Part shown: positions 21,766 through 33,008 of the stretch, in pieces
Layout: the number at the start of each line of letters is the position of its first letter
Numbering within the stretch: the stretch's first letter is position 1
Assembly (NCBI RefSeq): GCF_918797505.1
Contig: NC_092797.1
Span: forward strand, 12,847,372 to 12,911,371
Direction: 5' to 3'
DNA length: 64,000 nucleotides
From: Bemisia tabaci
Lineage: Eukaryota; Arthropoda; Insecta; Hemiptera; Aleyrodidae
Made by a program: the position numbers and the translations under genes
Notes under the pieces: model-generated
Told to the model about the DNA's origin: nothing
Seen by the model: the letters and a program-made list of their open reading frames with translations, nothing else
Databases searched by the model: none

Positions 21766-22440
21766 AGTGGAGAAAATCCTCTAACGGAAATTTTCCGCTG
21801 TTCCATATGAAATTTTTAGCTGAGGTAAGATGCATCGCTGTGATGAATTTCTCACCCTGTACAGCGGTCCATTCGACAACGCGGTACAGGCGGCGGGAAG
21901 CATGTGTTTTTCCGCCGTTTCTTTTGTTTTCGGTGCACACCTATTCACGGAGGTTGCATCGTGGGACAAGGCTCTCCGCCCCCGGGGGATCCCGCCCCCT
22001 CACAACCCATCGCAATGGGGGGGGGGGGGAGCCCAACTGAGTCATCAAAAAGGAGCGGAAGAGATGCAAGTCGGGTTTACCTAAGGTTTAGCTTTCATCT
22101 TTTATCTTAATTAAATCTGGGAGCAGACTTCGGTTCTTGTAAGTCTCGCGTCATAATCCCCAGCCGTGGCTCTCTGTAGCTCTGTCATCCGTCGCCCCGT
22201 TGCAGTCGCGTGGATTTTTCCCGCCACCACTCCCGCTCCCCCCTTCCGCCCCCTACCCCCTTTCTCCTGAACAGTTGCTTGTACGGGGCTCTCAATACGA
22301 CCCCGACTCATCCATGTTTCATTTTGAACGGTTGCACGTATGTTAGAAGTGATGATTAAGAAATAGAATACACATACAACTAAAGAAGTTGGTAGTTCTA
22401 GCTCTAGTTCAATTAAATCTTCATACCACACTGAAATCAA
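21766..22440. other. No gene recognised; contains G13 run
   Basis: 21860-22080 is GC-rich with G13 at 22017-22029. Overlapping frames in three phases are compositional. Nothing supported in the remainder. Confidence 0.35.
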
Positions 22441-22872
22441 TAAAGTGAAACAAAAACTTGCAGTCCATAAACATTCGGTTTTTAATTACAAATCGTCGAA
22501 CAGTACTTCTTACAATTTTGTGGACGAAATACATAGTCAGGATTTGCAACAATTTGAATTTTACGGTTCCAATAATGTTTTGTTTAACATGATGGTGAAA
22601 CCGCACCAAATGATTTGGTGCGGTTTGGTGATTTGGTCCAAATCACGTATATTGGTTTGCGACGTTGCAGAATTCCTGTTGTACTTCATTTCATAAATAG
22701 AGAACTACTCAAGGTTCACTCTTAACAACTTCTGTGATTTTTCCTCTCTGTGCAAGGCAAATTATGAGAAAACTTCAAGGTATGATGTTTTCTCTTTTAA
22801 AAAAATTAAACAGAAGCGGGAATTTTTGAATACCGCAAACGAGATACATGATTTCGAAGTTTCATCGTCGAA

Positions 22873-23003
22873 AGGCAAATAGAGGAAAGGAAACGACGCG
22901 ATGCGTGTTGATGAAGGCGCAGAGATACAACTATTCGTACTTGATGGATGTCTGTGTTGCATCTGCAAAATTGAAGGCGCGATGGCGCGAGGCGTGAACT
23001 AGC
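22873..23003 (+). repeat. Dispersed repeat family L, copy 2
   Basis: Collinear with 2465-2590 (CGTGTTGATGAAGGCGCAGA, TACTTGATGGATGTCTGTGT, AAAATTGAAGGCGCGATGG). Roughly nine of ten positions agree by eye across about 110 bp. Termini not determined. Confidence 0.6.
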
Positions 23004-23196
23004 AATGAATGCTACACCCTATGCTGCCAATGAGGTGTCCAATTGATGGATTCTGGGTGGTAAAAACCATGGTGTGTCTTAAGGTGATGGCTGACAGTAT
23101 ACTCCGTGTTTTTCAAAAGGCTGTACCTCCGCTAATGTTGGATGTGAAAACTAGGCGCTTGCACTAACTTTATTTTCTCGTGTAAATTGTGTATGT

Positions 23197-23424
23197 ACTG
23201 GAAAAAAAAAACACATTGGATCTGGAGTCCAGACTCTTAAAAACATCGACAAAAAAAAGTACTCTCAATTTAATCAGAATCTAGCTTAAATCAAGAACGA
23301 AGCCTCTTAATTTAAGCGGATTTCGTTTTGATTCAAGCAAAAATCCAATTGAATCAAGAGTATTTTTTCTTGTCAATGTTTTCAAGAGTCTCGACTCTAG
23401 ATACAATGTGTTTTTTTTTCCAGT
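23197..23424. repeat. Palindromic MITE, family A copy
   Basis: ACTGG plus A9 then CACATTGGATCTGGAGTCCA; the right end is AATGTG, T9, CCAGT. Flanks show no clear duplication. Confidence 0.85.
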
Positions 23425-23530
23425 CCGAACTATAAAACCAAACAAATACCAATATATACCTAGCGCAACCAAACCACAATGCGAAAAAACTAGGAATTAC
23501 AAAATAAGCAAGCGTCGGACCTAACAGATA

Positions 23531-23635
23531 GAGTCTGATAGACTAAAAAAAGTATACCAAAGCGAGAGTCTGATAGACTAAAAAAAGTATACCAAAGCGA
23601 GAGTCTGATAGACTAAAAAAAGTATACCAAAGCGA
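23531..23635 (+). repeat. Tandem repeat, 35 bp x 3
   Basis: Three consecutive 35-bp units starting GAGTCTGATAGACTAAAAAA and ending ACCAAAGCGA. The units look identical, so the expansion is recent. Each contains the palindrome AGTCTGATAGACT. Confidence 0.9.
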
Positions 23636-23639
23636 TTTT

Positions 23640-24104
23640 AAAGTCATGCAACAGCTGTATTGCGTCACGAAAACTTAAAACTGAGTCGAGGGAATCGCGC
23701 GATTTGAGGTGCGCGTTTTTTTTCCGAGCTCAGGAAAGCGAAACAGTATCCCCTTTCTCTAAAGCCCTTTGACTTGACGCCAGTTGACTTGTCTTACGCA
23801 AACTTGGAAAGTATTTACGAGGCTGCGAACCTGAAACTGGGAGCCGACCGGGCTACGCCGGGCCCGAAGAAAGAATGAAGTAATTTGCACGAGCGTGTTC
23901 GACACCCCGCCTCGCAGCGGAAATAGAATCCGAAGCAATTGATTTCCGGCCGGGAATCGAACTTAAGCACCGGGGCATCTATCACAACAAAAAGTGAGGG
24001 TGCACGGGAATGTGGAGCCAGGGGGTTGCCAAATTTCCAAAATGCGCTCTATATCAATGTAGGTTGTCTAAGTGTCTGGAAAACTGGGTACACAGTGAAG
24101 GAAT
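23640..24104. other. No gene recognised
   Basis: Moderately GC-rich. A minus-strand B-box-like GTTCGATTCCCGGCCGG occurs near 23950, but no A box lies at tRNA spacing, so an RNA gene is not called. Confidence 0.3.
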
Positions 24105-24357
24105 GCTGCCGTGCCAGAAAGAAACGCCGTTTAAGCCCTCAAACGTTGCCAAATTTCTTCCGATAAATTAAGGATTTTTGGGAAAATCGTGAATCTTTTC
24201 CCTCCAATTTTTTTAGAGGATTTCATTCACGATCATATCTAAATCCTCTGAAAATTTCAAGAGATAATATTCACAACTCTTCTGAAAAATTTACATTTTA
24301 TTAGAGGAAATTTGGCAACTCTCGAATGTTCATAGGACGTTTATCCTTAGCACGGTA
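24105..24357. repeat. Family E element, near full length
   Basis: Left end TGCTGCCGTGCCAGAAAGAA then ACGCCGTT and GTTGCCAAATTTC; right end GAGGAAATTTGGCAACTCTC then GACGTTTATCCTTAGCACGG. About 253 bp with inverted arms around a looser centre containing CTGAAAATTT words. No obvious target duplication. Confidence 0.7.
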
Positions 24358-26600
24358 GAATGGATCGGTTGTAACCTTCAGCTTGAACAAAAAGTAGATT
24401 GGTTCCTTATCGAAGATGGCTCAAAAACCGTGACGATCGCATCGATGAAGTCTGAAATACACTCCTAGCTTCACAATCTGCGTTAAAATTTTGTGTTTTT
24501 TGAGCTTGTCGCTTCCAAAATGATACTACGGCACGGATGAACATTTCATGAAAGGAGTAGTTCCATCCAACTCTTGTGTACTAGGATACTACACAATATT
24601 CAATACGGCCAACGGGATTTTTTCAACCGACGTGTTTACATTTACATTTTACTTGCGTTGATTAATCAGACCATGATGTATCTCACGATTTGCGAGGTAC
24701 GTTTGTGGTACTTCAGCATCAATATTGTTGCCTGATCGAGTCGGTGTTTTAAAAAAGGAGGAAATTCTTCGATGTCTGTCAACAAGGAGAGCAGGGAAGG
24801 GGTCTCATTACGTTTTCTGCAGGAAACTAAATCCTCGCGAAAAATGAGCTTTGAAAGTAAGATAGGATCTTGTGAAACGAGCCCATACGTTGTTTTTTCG
24901 TGTCTGCACCCTGGGTATTTAAGACCAGATTCGGAGAAGCATTTTTAAATTCTGTTAGTGCTTTTCTTACTGGCGCAAAACACAACTTTTAAGGATTAAA
25001 CAGAAAAAAAAGTTAGGAAGTGCACTCCGGGTCAAAAGAAAAGAGAGTCGAGGTAATTCTCTTTCTGTGACTTAGGACAAAAGTTGGTCAATGAACCGCT
25101 ATAAAAGAGAAAAGATAATCAACTCAATTTTTTTTTTATTTTCTTGGAGAGGGGTGTCTAGCTGTAAACTATAATAGTAAAATTTCTCTATTCATAAATC
25201 CTAACTTAAGAATAATTATTCAACTCGTAAAAAATAGTAATGAGCGGAAACAGTATGTTTTGCTGAATGGTATTAAAATTTTATTCTCATTATGAATTAC
25301 TCTGATATTCTTGCTCCAACCTAAATTTTCAAAGTGCTACATAGAGGATTAGTGTTCTCAGGGGATCTCTAACTGTAACTTTTGAAAAATTAACCGAAGA
25401 AACAAGACAGTGCGCCCATCCGGCTTCTTAGCCGTATGTGTGTTAGTGTGCCACTAAAAAAGGTAGTTGCCGTCTCTCTGTCAGGTTAGATACTACTTAA
25501 GTTTGTGTCTATAATGGATTGATATATTCAGGACATTTAAGTGGCAGGCGATGATTTACGGAATAACTGAAATTTTTGAAGTGTTGATTTTCCAAATTAA
25601 GTATAATATTCTCTTTCATCGAAGCAATTGACTTATGCGCATTTTTTCATCTTGTTTCAGGTAAGCTCCAGTCAATTCTTACATTTTTTGAACAGCTTTT
25701 GCAAGCACTATTCAGGTAAATAATTTTTCTTCTCCCTCTTTTTTCAATACATTTTTCATAACATTGAGATCCTTCGATTAAGCAACAAGAATATACATAT
25801 TGTGTATGAAGATACTGTGATCGCTATCGGGGATGAGGAGTTTTGTTTAAAGAAATGTCATAGCTGAGTCGAAAACTGGAAGTATAGACAAAATTTTTCA
25901 CCCAAACGTGTGTGCATTAAAGCGGAGCTATGATGGATTGAAGTTAGCATTTCAAAACACTGAATCATAAGTGCGAGCTATTTGAGATAGTAGTTAGGAT
26001 ATTTTTAAATACGCTTTCTTCAAATAATATATTCCTATCTACCGTGTTGTATATCGCAAAAAGTAAGTATATCACTGAATCGGTTTTCTTTAAAGAAGGC
26101 TTGTAATTAATGCAAAAAAATTTTTAAAACATTTCGGTCTTGGTTAAAAAGTATGTATTAATGGATTTAAAGTTGCATTTTTCTTACAATTTACAGCGGT
26201 ATCATAGCTCGTCATAAATACGCTCCTAAGTCGCTTGATTAAAAACCCTCACAGTTGGCCCATTCATTCAGAGAGGGTCGCATGAATTAATCTCTTGAGG
26301 ACCTAATCAAACGAGGTTAAGTGCGAATTTTCCGAGGCGGAGCGAAATTATTTCGTGAGAAACACAGAGCCGGATCGCGAAAACATACTTCTTTGCCCGG
26401 CAGTTTTTTTCTTCCTTTTTTAACCCCCCTCCCCCCTTCGGTGCGGAGGTTCAATCGGAGCGCGGTCTTTTTCAGTCGCGTCGTTAAGGGAGATTTGTAG
26501 GGCGCTCTGCAGAAGGGTTGCAAAAATTAAAGTTTCGAAAGGAGGTCATGCACCATCTCCGAAAAGCTCTTCAACTCACATCAATCGTGTGGGGCTGCGG
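24358..26600. other. No gene recognised; includes a recursive-splice-like site
   Basis: About 2.2 kb of AT-rich unique sequence without repeats of the window's families and with no supported frame. The one notable signal is at 25641-25666. The end (26400-26530) is GC-richer. Confidence 0.4.
25641..25666 (+). promoter_or_regulatory. Candidate recursive (zero-length exon) splice site
   Basis: ATTTTTTCATCTTGTTTCAG is directly followed by GTAAGC: a good 3' splice site fused to a good 5' splice site at 25660/25661. Such juxtaposed sites serve as ratchet points in long introns of insects. One match of this quality can occur by chance in 64 kb. Confidence 0.3.
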
Positions 26601-26608
26601 TCGGAATT

Positions 26609-26626
26609 AAAACCCCGCTCTTTCGG

Positions 26627-26667
<41 letters not shown>
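26609..26667 (+). repeat. Hairpin followed by T39 run
   Basis: AACCCCGCTCTTTCGGGGTT forms a short GC hairpin and runs directly into 39 T (26629-26667). It resembles an intrinsic terminator by shape, but nothing upstream is a transcription unit. On the minus strand it reads as an A39 run, which could be a retroposon tail. Confidence 0.5.
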
Positions 26668-26668
<1 letters not shown>

Positions 26669-26929
26669 TGCTGCACTCCTTCCGAATGCTCGGAGAAAGG
26701 GCGCGGGACATTTTCACAGGCCTGGCCTCCCTGTTCTGGACGTTGCCAAATTCTTCGCCAGATCCGGCTCCTACGCTAAAATCTTTCGAATTATTTCATT
26801 CATATTCACATATAAGATCCGCCTTTACAGCGCTCTGCGACACCTAGCCGCCTATTACAAGGCGTCCCCTTCGTCTTTTTCTAGGATGAACCCACACGGA
26901 AAAAAAAGATGAGGACGGATGGATGATAT

Positions 26930-27775
26930 GGACGTTTTAAATTGTACCCCTATAAAATAGGTTACTGCCACAATTAACTGGAAATTTCAATATCATCCGA
27001 CAAATTGGTGAAAAAACCACAATTTTAGGGGATAAACCCTACAACTTTTTTCCGTACAATTTAGCATCTTCTTTGACAGCATAGCTTATATACTTCGGTT
27101 ATATTTAACTTTGCCTCATTTTCGCTCAAGTTTTGTATTTTACTCGAAAACCACACAGGTTTTTTAAGAAAATTTTGGAAAAGTATTCACAGATTATCAA
27201 GAAAAATTAGGAAATTTGTAGGCAGCAATTGCCTCATCATTTTTGTGCGAGTAAAGTAAATATGAACGTAGTTTTTTCTGGATTCTTAAAAATGTTTTTG
27301 TTTAAGTAGATCTCAGAGCTTTTAATTTCCTACTCAACCTGCGCTGATCTATGCATTTCTTCAAACATGAAGTACAGGTCGCATCAATTCTAAGTTAATT
27401 ATCAAGCTTTATTTCCTAGCTAAAAGCTCTTGAACTTCTAAAACATGTTCTACGCAATCTTAAGACTTTTGATAAGGAAATAGCTCTTGGGGGTGCTCTA
27501 ATTCTTACCTTGCTAAAGGTCCCTGAAAGTTCTCCCGTTTATTTAATTTTTTCTCTTTTGATTCTCTCCTGAGTGTGCTTTTGTTTTTGCACTCCTTTTT
27601 TTAGAGAGTATTTTGGGATAGGTTAATAAAGTGTAATACAGAGAGTCCTTACTGGCGTGTCTTACTTTCTGCAAACGAGATAAGATCAAAGCAAATGACT
27701 TTACGTGTTTTTTTCTCACTCGAGTTCCGCGCTAATATAGGCAACGGGCGACGGTAAGCCGAGAGGACTAGATTA
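26930..27775. other. No gene recognised
   Basis: AT-rich unique sequence. No repeat family members or supported frames. Confidence 0.35.
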
Positions 27776-27920
27776 CTGCCGTATAACGGAAGAACACCCC
27801 ATGAGCAGTCAAATATTGCCAAATTTCTCGTAATAAAGTGCAAATTTCCTAGAAAACTTGCAGATTTGTTCCTTAAAGTTTTCAGGGAATTTTACTCACA
27901 ATTGAACGAAATTTTGAAAT
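27776..27920 (+). repeat. Partial family E element
   Basis: CTGCCGTATAACGGAAGAAC then TATTGCCAAATTTCTCG matches the family E left half. The interior TTTTCAGGGAATTTTACTCA is also family-like. The right half is missing; the next sequence is the purine-rich tract. Confidence 0.45.
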
Positions 27921-27959
27921 CAGAAACTACTGCTTCCGGTTCATCTCTTAAAGCACAAT

Positions 27960-28205
27960 CATATCTAGGAAAGAAGAAAGCGCGGACGGAGGATGAAGAA
28001 AAGGAACGGGAAGAGAAGATGATAAAGTACAAAAACAGGAAGAATTAGAGATGGGACGTGAGAAAGAGGAAAAGAATGAGACAAAATGGAGAAGATAAAA
28101 AATAGGATGAAAGAGAAGATAATTAGAAAAACTAAGAAAAGCGAGGATATGAAGAAGGAAAAGTTGAAGAAGGAAGCAAAAAGAAGAAAATGAAGAATAA
28201 AAGTA
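27960..28205. repeat. Purine-rich low-complexity tract
   Basis: Plus strand almost entirely A and G (GAAGAAAG, GGAAGAGAAG, GAGAAAGAGG words) over about 245 bp. Both strands' frames across it are low-complexity. Confidence 0.65.
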
Positions 28206-28539
28206 ATCGGAGCAGTACATACGTTTTTTCTATGACGAGGCTACAATGTTAGTTTCTTACTGCAAAATCTAGTTTATGTTTGTTCAAAGTTTCTAGGGTT
28301 TCTAGTTTAAAATGGGTAATTATTATTAGAGGAGGTGCGACCAAATAACTTAATCTGCTTAATTAAATGAGTTTGAATGGGAAAATTCCGCCTGATGCCG
28401 TCACAAAGCTATGCATTTTCTCAATTTTTAATTTATTTTTCTAAAATTTCCCCAAACAGGAAAAAATTATGAAAAATACCTTGGATTCAGCTCACTAGGC
28501 ACTGTCAGGCGAAGCAATAACATTTTTTTGTACAAATTC

Positions 28540-28632
28540 TCCAAACGAAAAAATTTTAAAAAATTAAATATTTAACTAAACGAGGTTTGGCAACACCCGA
28601 AGGTTGATACGGCGTTTTTCCGCAGCACGGGA
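28540..28632. repeat. Family E right-end fragment
   Basis: GAGGTTTGGCAACACCCGAA then TGATACGGCGTTTTTCCGCA and GCACGG matches the family E right terminus. The left part is not recognisable. Confidence 0.45.
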
Positions 28633-28944
28633 GATTAGAGGCGACAAAGGCAAGCTCCAGTTTCGCGAGTTGCTCCAGTTTGTCAACGGAGAAGTTCTTA
28701 AGGGCGGTGCAGGGTGCATGTGTTGCAGGTTGCGTGAATTTGAATGGCGACCCCGCTAAAAGCAATAAAAGGAAGCATGGCCATAAAGACGGGAACTGAG
28801 TCACGTGCTCCGTGGTCGTCGGAATCCTCACCCCCCTTCCCACCCCCCATTGCCTCCCAAATCTTTTCAGGAAGAGGGAACTTGAAAGGTGTACAGTGTA
28901 AAAGAGCAAGACAGGTGTGCCGGTTTTCGATGGAAATGATTGTT

Positions 28945-28989
28945 GATATAGAATATTGATATTGATATTGATATAGTTGATTGATTGAT
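28945..28989 (+). repeat. Simple repeat (ATTGAT)n-like
   Basis: GATATTGATATTGATATAG followed by TTGATTGATTGA; irregular hexamer and tetramer repeats. Confidence 0.7.
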
Positions 28990-29061
28990 CTTATGTCGAT
29001 CGTGCCTGAGAGAGAACTTTATGATCATTCCGATGAAGCCAATTTTTTTCTGATACTACAT

Positions 29062-29298
29062 ACTGGGAAAAAAACACATTGTATCTAGAGTCCAGACTCT
29101 TAAAAACATCGACAAGAAAATATACTCTTGATTCAATCAGATTTAAGCTTAAATCAATAACCAAGCCTCTCATCATGAGCGGATTTCCTTTTGATTTAAG
29201 CTTAAATCTTGTTGAATCATGAATTCTTTTTCTTGTCAATGTTTTCAAGAGTCTGAACTCTAGATCCAATGTGTTCCCCCCCCCCCCCCCCCCCAGTG
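29062..29298. repeat. Family A MITE with poly-C in place of poly-T
   Basis: A standard family A copy, except that the right-hand run before CCAGTG, which is T8 or longer in the other well-preserved copies, is C19 (29276-29294). The left A-run is normal (ACTGGGAAAAAAACACATTG). The two terminal runs therefore no longer pair. Confidence 0.85.
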
Positions 29299-29674
29299 TA
29301 TGTAATTTTTGTAGTATAATAGACAGAGTCTCTAGTAGGTATCCACGGTTTTTTTCGATGGCTGAAAATGATGGTTGCCACAATTCTATTACACACCAAA
29401 ATTTGTGGTAAAATAAATTATGTTTGTCAAAGTAACTTTTCGTTATTTTGCGTACCTTCCTGATAATGGACTCTAAAATTTTCAGGCTAATGCGCATGAC
29501 AGTTTTTAATGAAAAAATAAAATGTTATTTAGAAATTCGGGAACAGTGCAGACCTGGATCTGTTCTTTTGTGCGGAAAACGACGCTATGTAGTATGTATC
29601 GCATTCATGCACACGGCAACTAATATAGCACTTGCTTTGTTTTTAAAACGAGCCAGAAATAATAGACCCTTAAA

Positions 29675-29912
29675 CACTGAAAAAAACAACAAAAAAAACA
29701 TATTGGATCTAAAGTTCAGACTCTTGAAAACATTGACAAGAAAAAGGACTCTTGATTCAAGCATATTTAAGCTTTAATCAAAAGGAAATCCGCTCAAATT
29801 AAGAGGCTTGGTTCTTGATTTAAGCTTAAATCTGATTTAATCAAGAGTATTTTTTCTTGTCGATGTTTTTAAGAGTCTGGGCTCTGGATCCAATGTGTTT
29901 TTTTTTCCAGTG
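29675..29912. repeat. Palindromic MITE, family A copy
   Basis: CACTGA plus A-rich (with C) then TTGGATCTAAAGTTCAGACT; right end AATGTG, T-run, CCAGTG. AAA on both sides could be a 3-bp duplication. Immediately upstream (about 29530-29670) lies a decayed stretch resembling family C (TAATATAGCACTTGCTTTG, AAAACGAGCCAGAAATAATAG). Confidence 0.85.
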
Positions 29913-30453
29913 AAATGTATATTATATTTTTAAATATTTCAATGAAGATCTCAACTCAACTCAAAATGATATATTTCATTTCGAGGAAATTTGACGCCAT
30001 TTGATTGCCCGTGAGCGGTTCCTTAGCAGGGCTGAAAATGAAAAGTACAGTGAAAATACTAGCAGAAGCCACGAATGGAATGTTGGAATGGCGCGTCGCG
30101 GCGTCGCGTCGAAGTAACGGAAAGTTACAGTCCGATGGTATTTACAGGGCTTAGCATCGCCAGTGTAATCGTAGGAATGAGCGTCGGTGGAAGCCCGCGC
30201 AACGATTAAAGCCTTCATTCATTAAGACTTTATTCATAAGCGGTTCAGCATGGATGCCTGCCATGAAACCCTCGGCAAGAAATCCAGGGATATACAGTAG
30301 AGTTTCAACAAAATTATTGGGTTTTCGGCTACTCATAATGAAAACGAATACTGAACTTCTAGCCGATTTTCTCTTCAAAAATATGTGAAGTAAGGCCATG
30401 CTTAATAAGAAACAGTGTGTAGTGTGCAGTGCAATATGTTCAGAGTTTTAATT

Positions 30454-30708
30454 GGATTGCATTTTGCATAAAGGAACCAGAAGAATTGCGTGATGATGCT
30501 AAGATTGCGCATTTTCATCCTTTGCGATAAAATTACTGAAACCATGACAGAATATGAAATTTACGTTGTAATTTTGTCTCAAATTTACAGTTTTTAGCGA
30601 GTAAACTAGAATAGTATGGATGATCAGGTTTTTCTTCCAAGACAAAAGAAGTTGCTTAATCTTAACAACTTTGCAATGCTCCTGGTTCCTTTTTGCAAAA
30701 TGCAATCC
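30454..30708. repeat. Foldback element family C, long variant
   Basis: 255 bp with ends GGATTGCATTTTGCATAAAG and TTTTTGCAAAATGCAATCC. AATT duplicated on both sides (30450-30453 and 30709-30712). Interior unlike the 137-bp copies apart from the arms (GGAACCAGAAG/CTCCTGGTTCC). Confidence 0.8.
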
Positions 30709-30959
30709 AATTATTCCTGGAGTTTTGTTTCCGGTGGGTTTTTTTCAAGGAACTGGAGAGAATTAGGTAGTCAATCTTACAGTTTTAGAAAATTTGTCTT
30801 TAAATGCAAAGAAAAAAATCTCAGCCTAAAAGCTCAGTAATTCTATGGCGCAGACTTCTGTAAAAAATTTCTATCAGATGACATTCGCCAAAAAAAAACC
30901 TCTTTTGAGGTGAAATGTATCCATTTTTAACTAATAATTGCGGACGTCATTTTGCAATT

Positions 30960-31081
30960 GGACGTATCTCTACCAAACGGAACTATGAACATTTAGACTT
31001 GAGCCCTGAGACCCATAAGAGTATTTGCTTAACAGGGCTCACGTCATAATGCGCATAGATCCGTTTGATAGAAATACGTCC
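30960..31081. repeat. Foldback element family D, short copy
   Basis: 122 bp with ends GGACGTATCTCTACCAAACG and CCGTTTGATAGAAATACGTC plus C. AATT on both sides (30956-30959 and 31082-31085). The interior has GAGCCCTGAG and CAGGGCTCACG, as in the long copy at 19281. Confidence 0.85.
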
Positions 31082-31085
31082 AATT

Positions 31086-31192
31086 GGAAACTGCAATTAG
31101 TGGCTCATCCGTGAAAACACCTATCTCCATAGGGAAACTCATGGCACATATTAAGTCGGAAATTATAGTTCCTAATTGCATAATACATAGTC
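31086..31192. repeat. Foldback element family C, adjacent to D
   Basis: Starts GGAAACTGCAATTAGTGGCT directly after the 4-bp AATT that ends the D element, and finishes TTGCATAATACATAGTC before AAAT. Interior AAACACCTATCTCCATAGGG is family C. D and C therefore sit side by side sharing one tetranucleotide. Confidence 0.65.
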
Positions 31193-31350
31193 AAATCATA
31201 CTTCTGTTGAAACTTGGCAAGTTTTTTGATAGAGTTTTTTTTACATACAATCTTCATGACTGCTTTTTCTGTCCGAAAACCTCAGATCCGGATTATTCGC
31301 GATTTTTTTATGATCAACGCCAGCTCCGGGCTGGATCACCGCGAATGATT

Positions 31351-31485
31351 GGACTGCATTTTGCGATTTGGAACTATAAATTCTGGCTCTTCTGGAAAAA
31401 CACTTATGTGCATAGGGAAACTAATGTCACTTACGTTGTTTTTAAACCGAGCCAGAATTTATAGTTTCAAATTGCAAAATAGTCC
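31351..31485. repeat. Foldback element family C copy
   Basis: 135 bp with ends GGACTGCATTTTGCGATTTG and CAAATTGCAAAATAGTCC. Flanks GATT and AATT agree at three of four bases. Interior as in 21625-21761. Confidence 0.8.
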
Positions 31486-32417
31486 AATTGAGACCCTACT
31501 GTAATGAAGCGTTGTAGAGTTCACGTCAAATAAATTCACGGACTTAAAGGGTGCAATAGAGGATCCACCATTTTGTTTCTTGTATTTAATTTCAATGTGA
31601 AACTGCGACATCTAATCTTCTGTCGTATATGAAGATGCGTAAAATTCAGCGTGAACTCTATACATCCTCGAAAATCCCAGAGTAAAATCCGGACCGCAGT
31701 TCTCATCATCAGGCCTTTCTGAGCTAGCCTCGGCTAGTGGTTTATTCTCTGGTCACGACGTTGCTCCACTGACGTGAGAGCGTACTTCTATGTGCACATG
31801 AGCCGTGAAAATCATACAGTTTTACGGAGATCAGGGCTCACGCAGGATTTGAGATATGCTCTTACATCAGATGAGCGACGATGAGGCATCATCAGGTGAA
31901 TCTGAGCGTTGAATTTCGAAAGTAACTTGTATTTACACTGTAGACAAAATAGTGCGGGGTTTCTAAAATATATTGTCTCTGGGCTAGCTAGACTTCACGT
32001 CACACCAAGAACAAAGTGAGGTTCATTTAACATTCTGGATGTAAAAAAAGTGTGCGAGAACTTATAAACTGCTGAATTACCCGCTACACCTCCGTGCTGA
32101 GCCAGAGCGCCGTAAATCCATCAAGATTTTCCCTCATTGTTTGGAACTTAACACTCAATGAAAATAAAACTGTTTTACCCATGCACCTCAAATTGTCAGG
32201 TTAAGTTCTTGATAGTATTTGCGAAATAATTCTGTAAAAACAATGTCCCAAGTTACACAAGTCATTCTGCTACGATACATTGTTTCCAAGGAACGTAAAA
32301 TGGCGTTTACGGCGTTTTTGCAGTGCATGACAGTACAACGGTCACTTTAGCAATACCAAGATGTAAAACTAACTGCTGTGGCGGGTAATCCAACAGTTTA
32401 CAAGTTCTTACGTACTT
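31486..32417. other. No gene recognised
   Basis: AT-rich. 31770-31880 contains TGAGAGCGTACTTC, ATGAGCCGTG and GGGCTCACG, words also seen inside family D, perhaps a decayed relative. No supported frame. Confidence 0.35.
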
Positions 32418-33008
32418 TTGAGCGTTCACCCTCGTTAGTAGTGTACGCTCTTTCCCGTCATTTTGCATCGGGTATGATACTAATGTATATAATTTTTTTT
32501 TAAGATTCAGGTTTTGAGACAACATCTGAGCCCATCAGGAAAACAATTTTGAGGTTTATCAGAATCTAGTGCTTGGAAAATTCCGAGTTAATCATCCACT
32601 AAACACTGTATTACGAGAAACGATCAATACGCACTCCTATCCTACGCGCCTTCAATTTCTGTGATACTCCACGCGTTGCCGCAGAGTTAGTTTAGTTGCG
32701 TGACCCAACCAAACCCAACTTACCATCAATTCCAGAATACTAAGCCGTGTAAAAAGGAAAGGGGCAATGTCAGCGCAAAGTGAATTTAAGTTTACTTCAC
32801 TGTGAAAATGCTCAAAATTTTTTTCTTAATTCATGCCAATTTTTCGGACCAAAATACGGCTTTCGATCAAATACGAAGGACCGATTTGATGACGTTTTTT
32901 TATGCACCATGTACGATCAAACTGTGCCGTCATTCAGTTTTGAGCGTTCACCACGTTAGTAGTGTACGCTCTTTCCACTTGTTTTGCAGCGGGTATATTA
33001 CTAATGGA
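32418..33008 (+). repeat. Pair of 68-bp direct repeats, 520 bp apart
   Basis: TTTTGAGCGTTCACC, GTTAGTAGTGTACGCTCTTT and CGGGTAT recur in order at 32418-32486 and 32938-33008. GAGCGT at the start and ACGCTC inside each copy make a small hairpin. The sequence between them includes a reverse-orientation L fragment. Confidence 0.6.
32630..32726 (-). repeat. Dispersed repeat family L, reverse fragment
   Basis: Contains GCGCCTTCAATTTC and CCGCAGAGTTAGTTTAGTTG followed by CCCAACCAAACCCAACTT. The same block recurs at 42183-42268 (CCGCAAAGTTAGTTTAGTTG, CCCAACCAAACCTAACTT). Confidence 0.5.

Noticed and set aside
23935..23990. B-box-like GTTCGATTCCCGGCCGG on minus strand
   Set aside because: No A box at tRNA spacing; could be a SINE or tRNA fragment but not callable.
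27948..28220. 90-codon minus frame rich in Phe, Leu and Ser
   Set aside because: Translation of a purine/pyrimidine-biased tract; same explanation for 10268-10573 and 48081-48473.
31084..31464. 126-codon plus-strand frame
   Set aside because: Runs through two family C foldbacks; its peptide is a translation of repeat arms.
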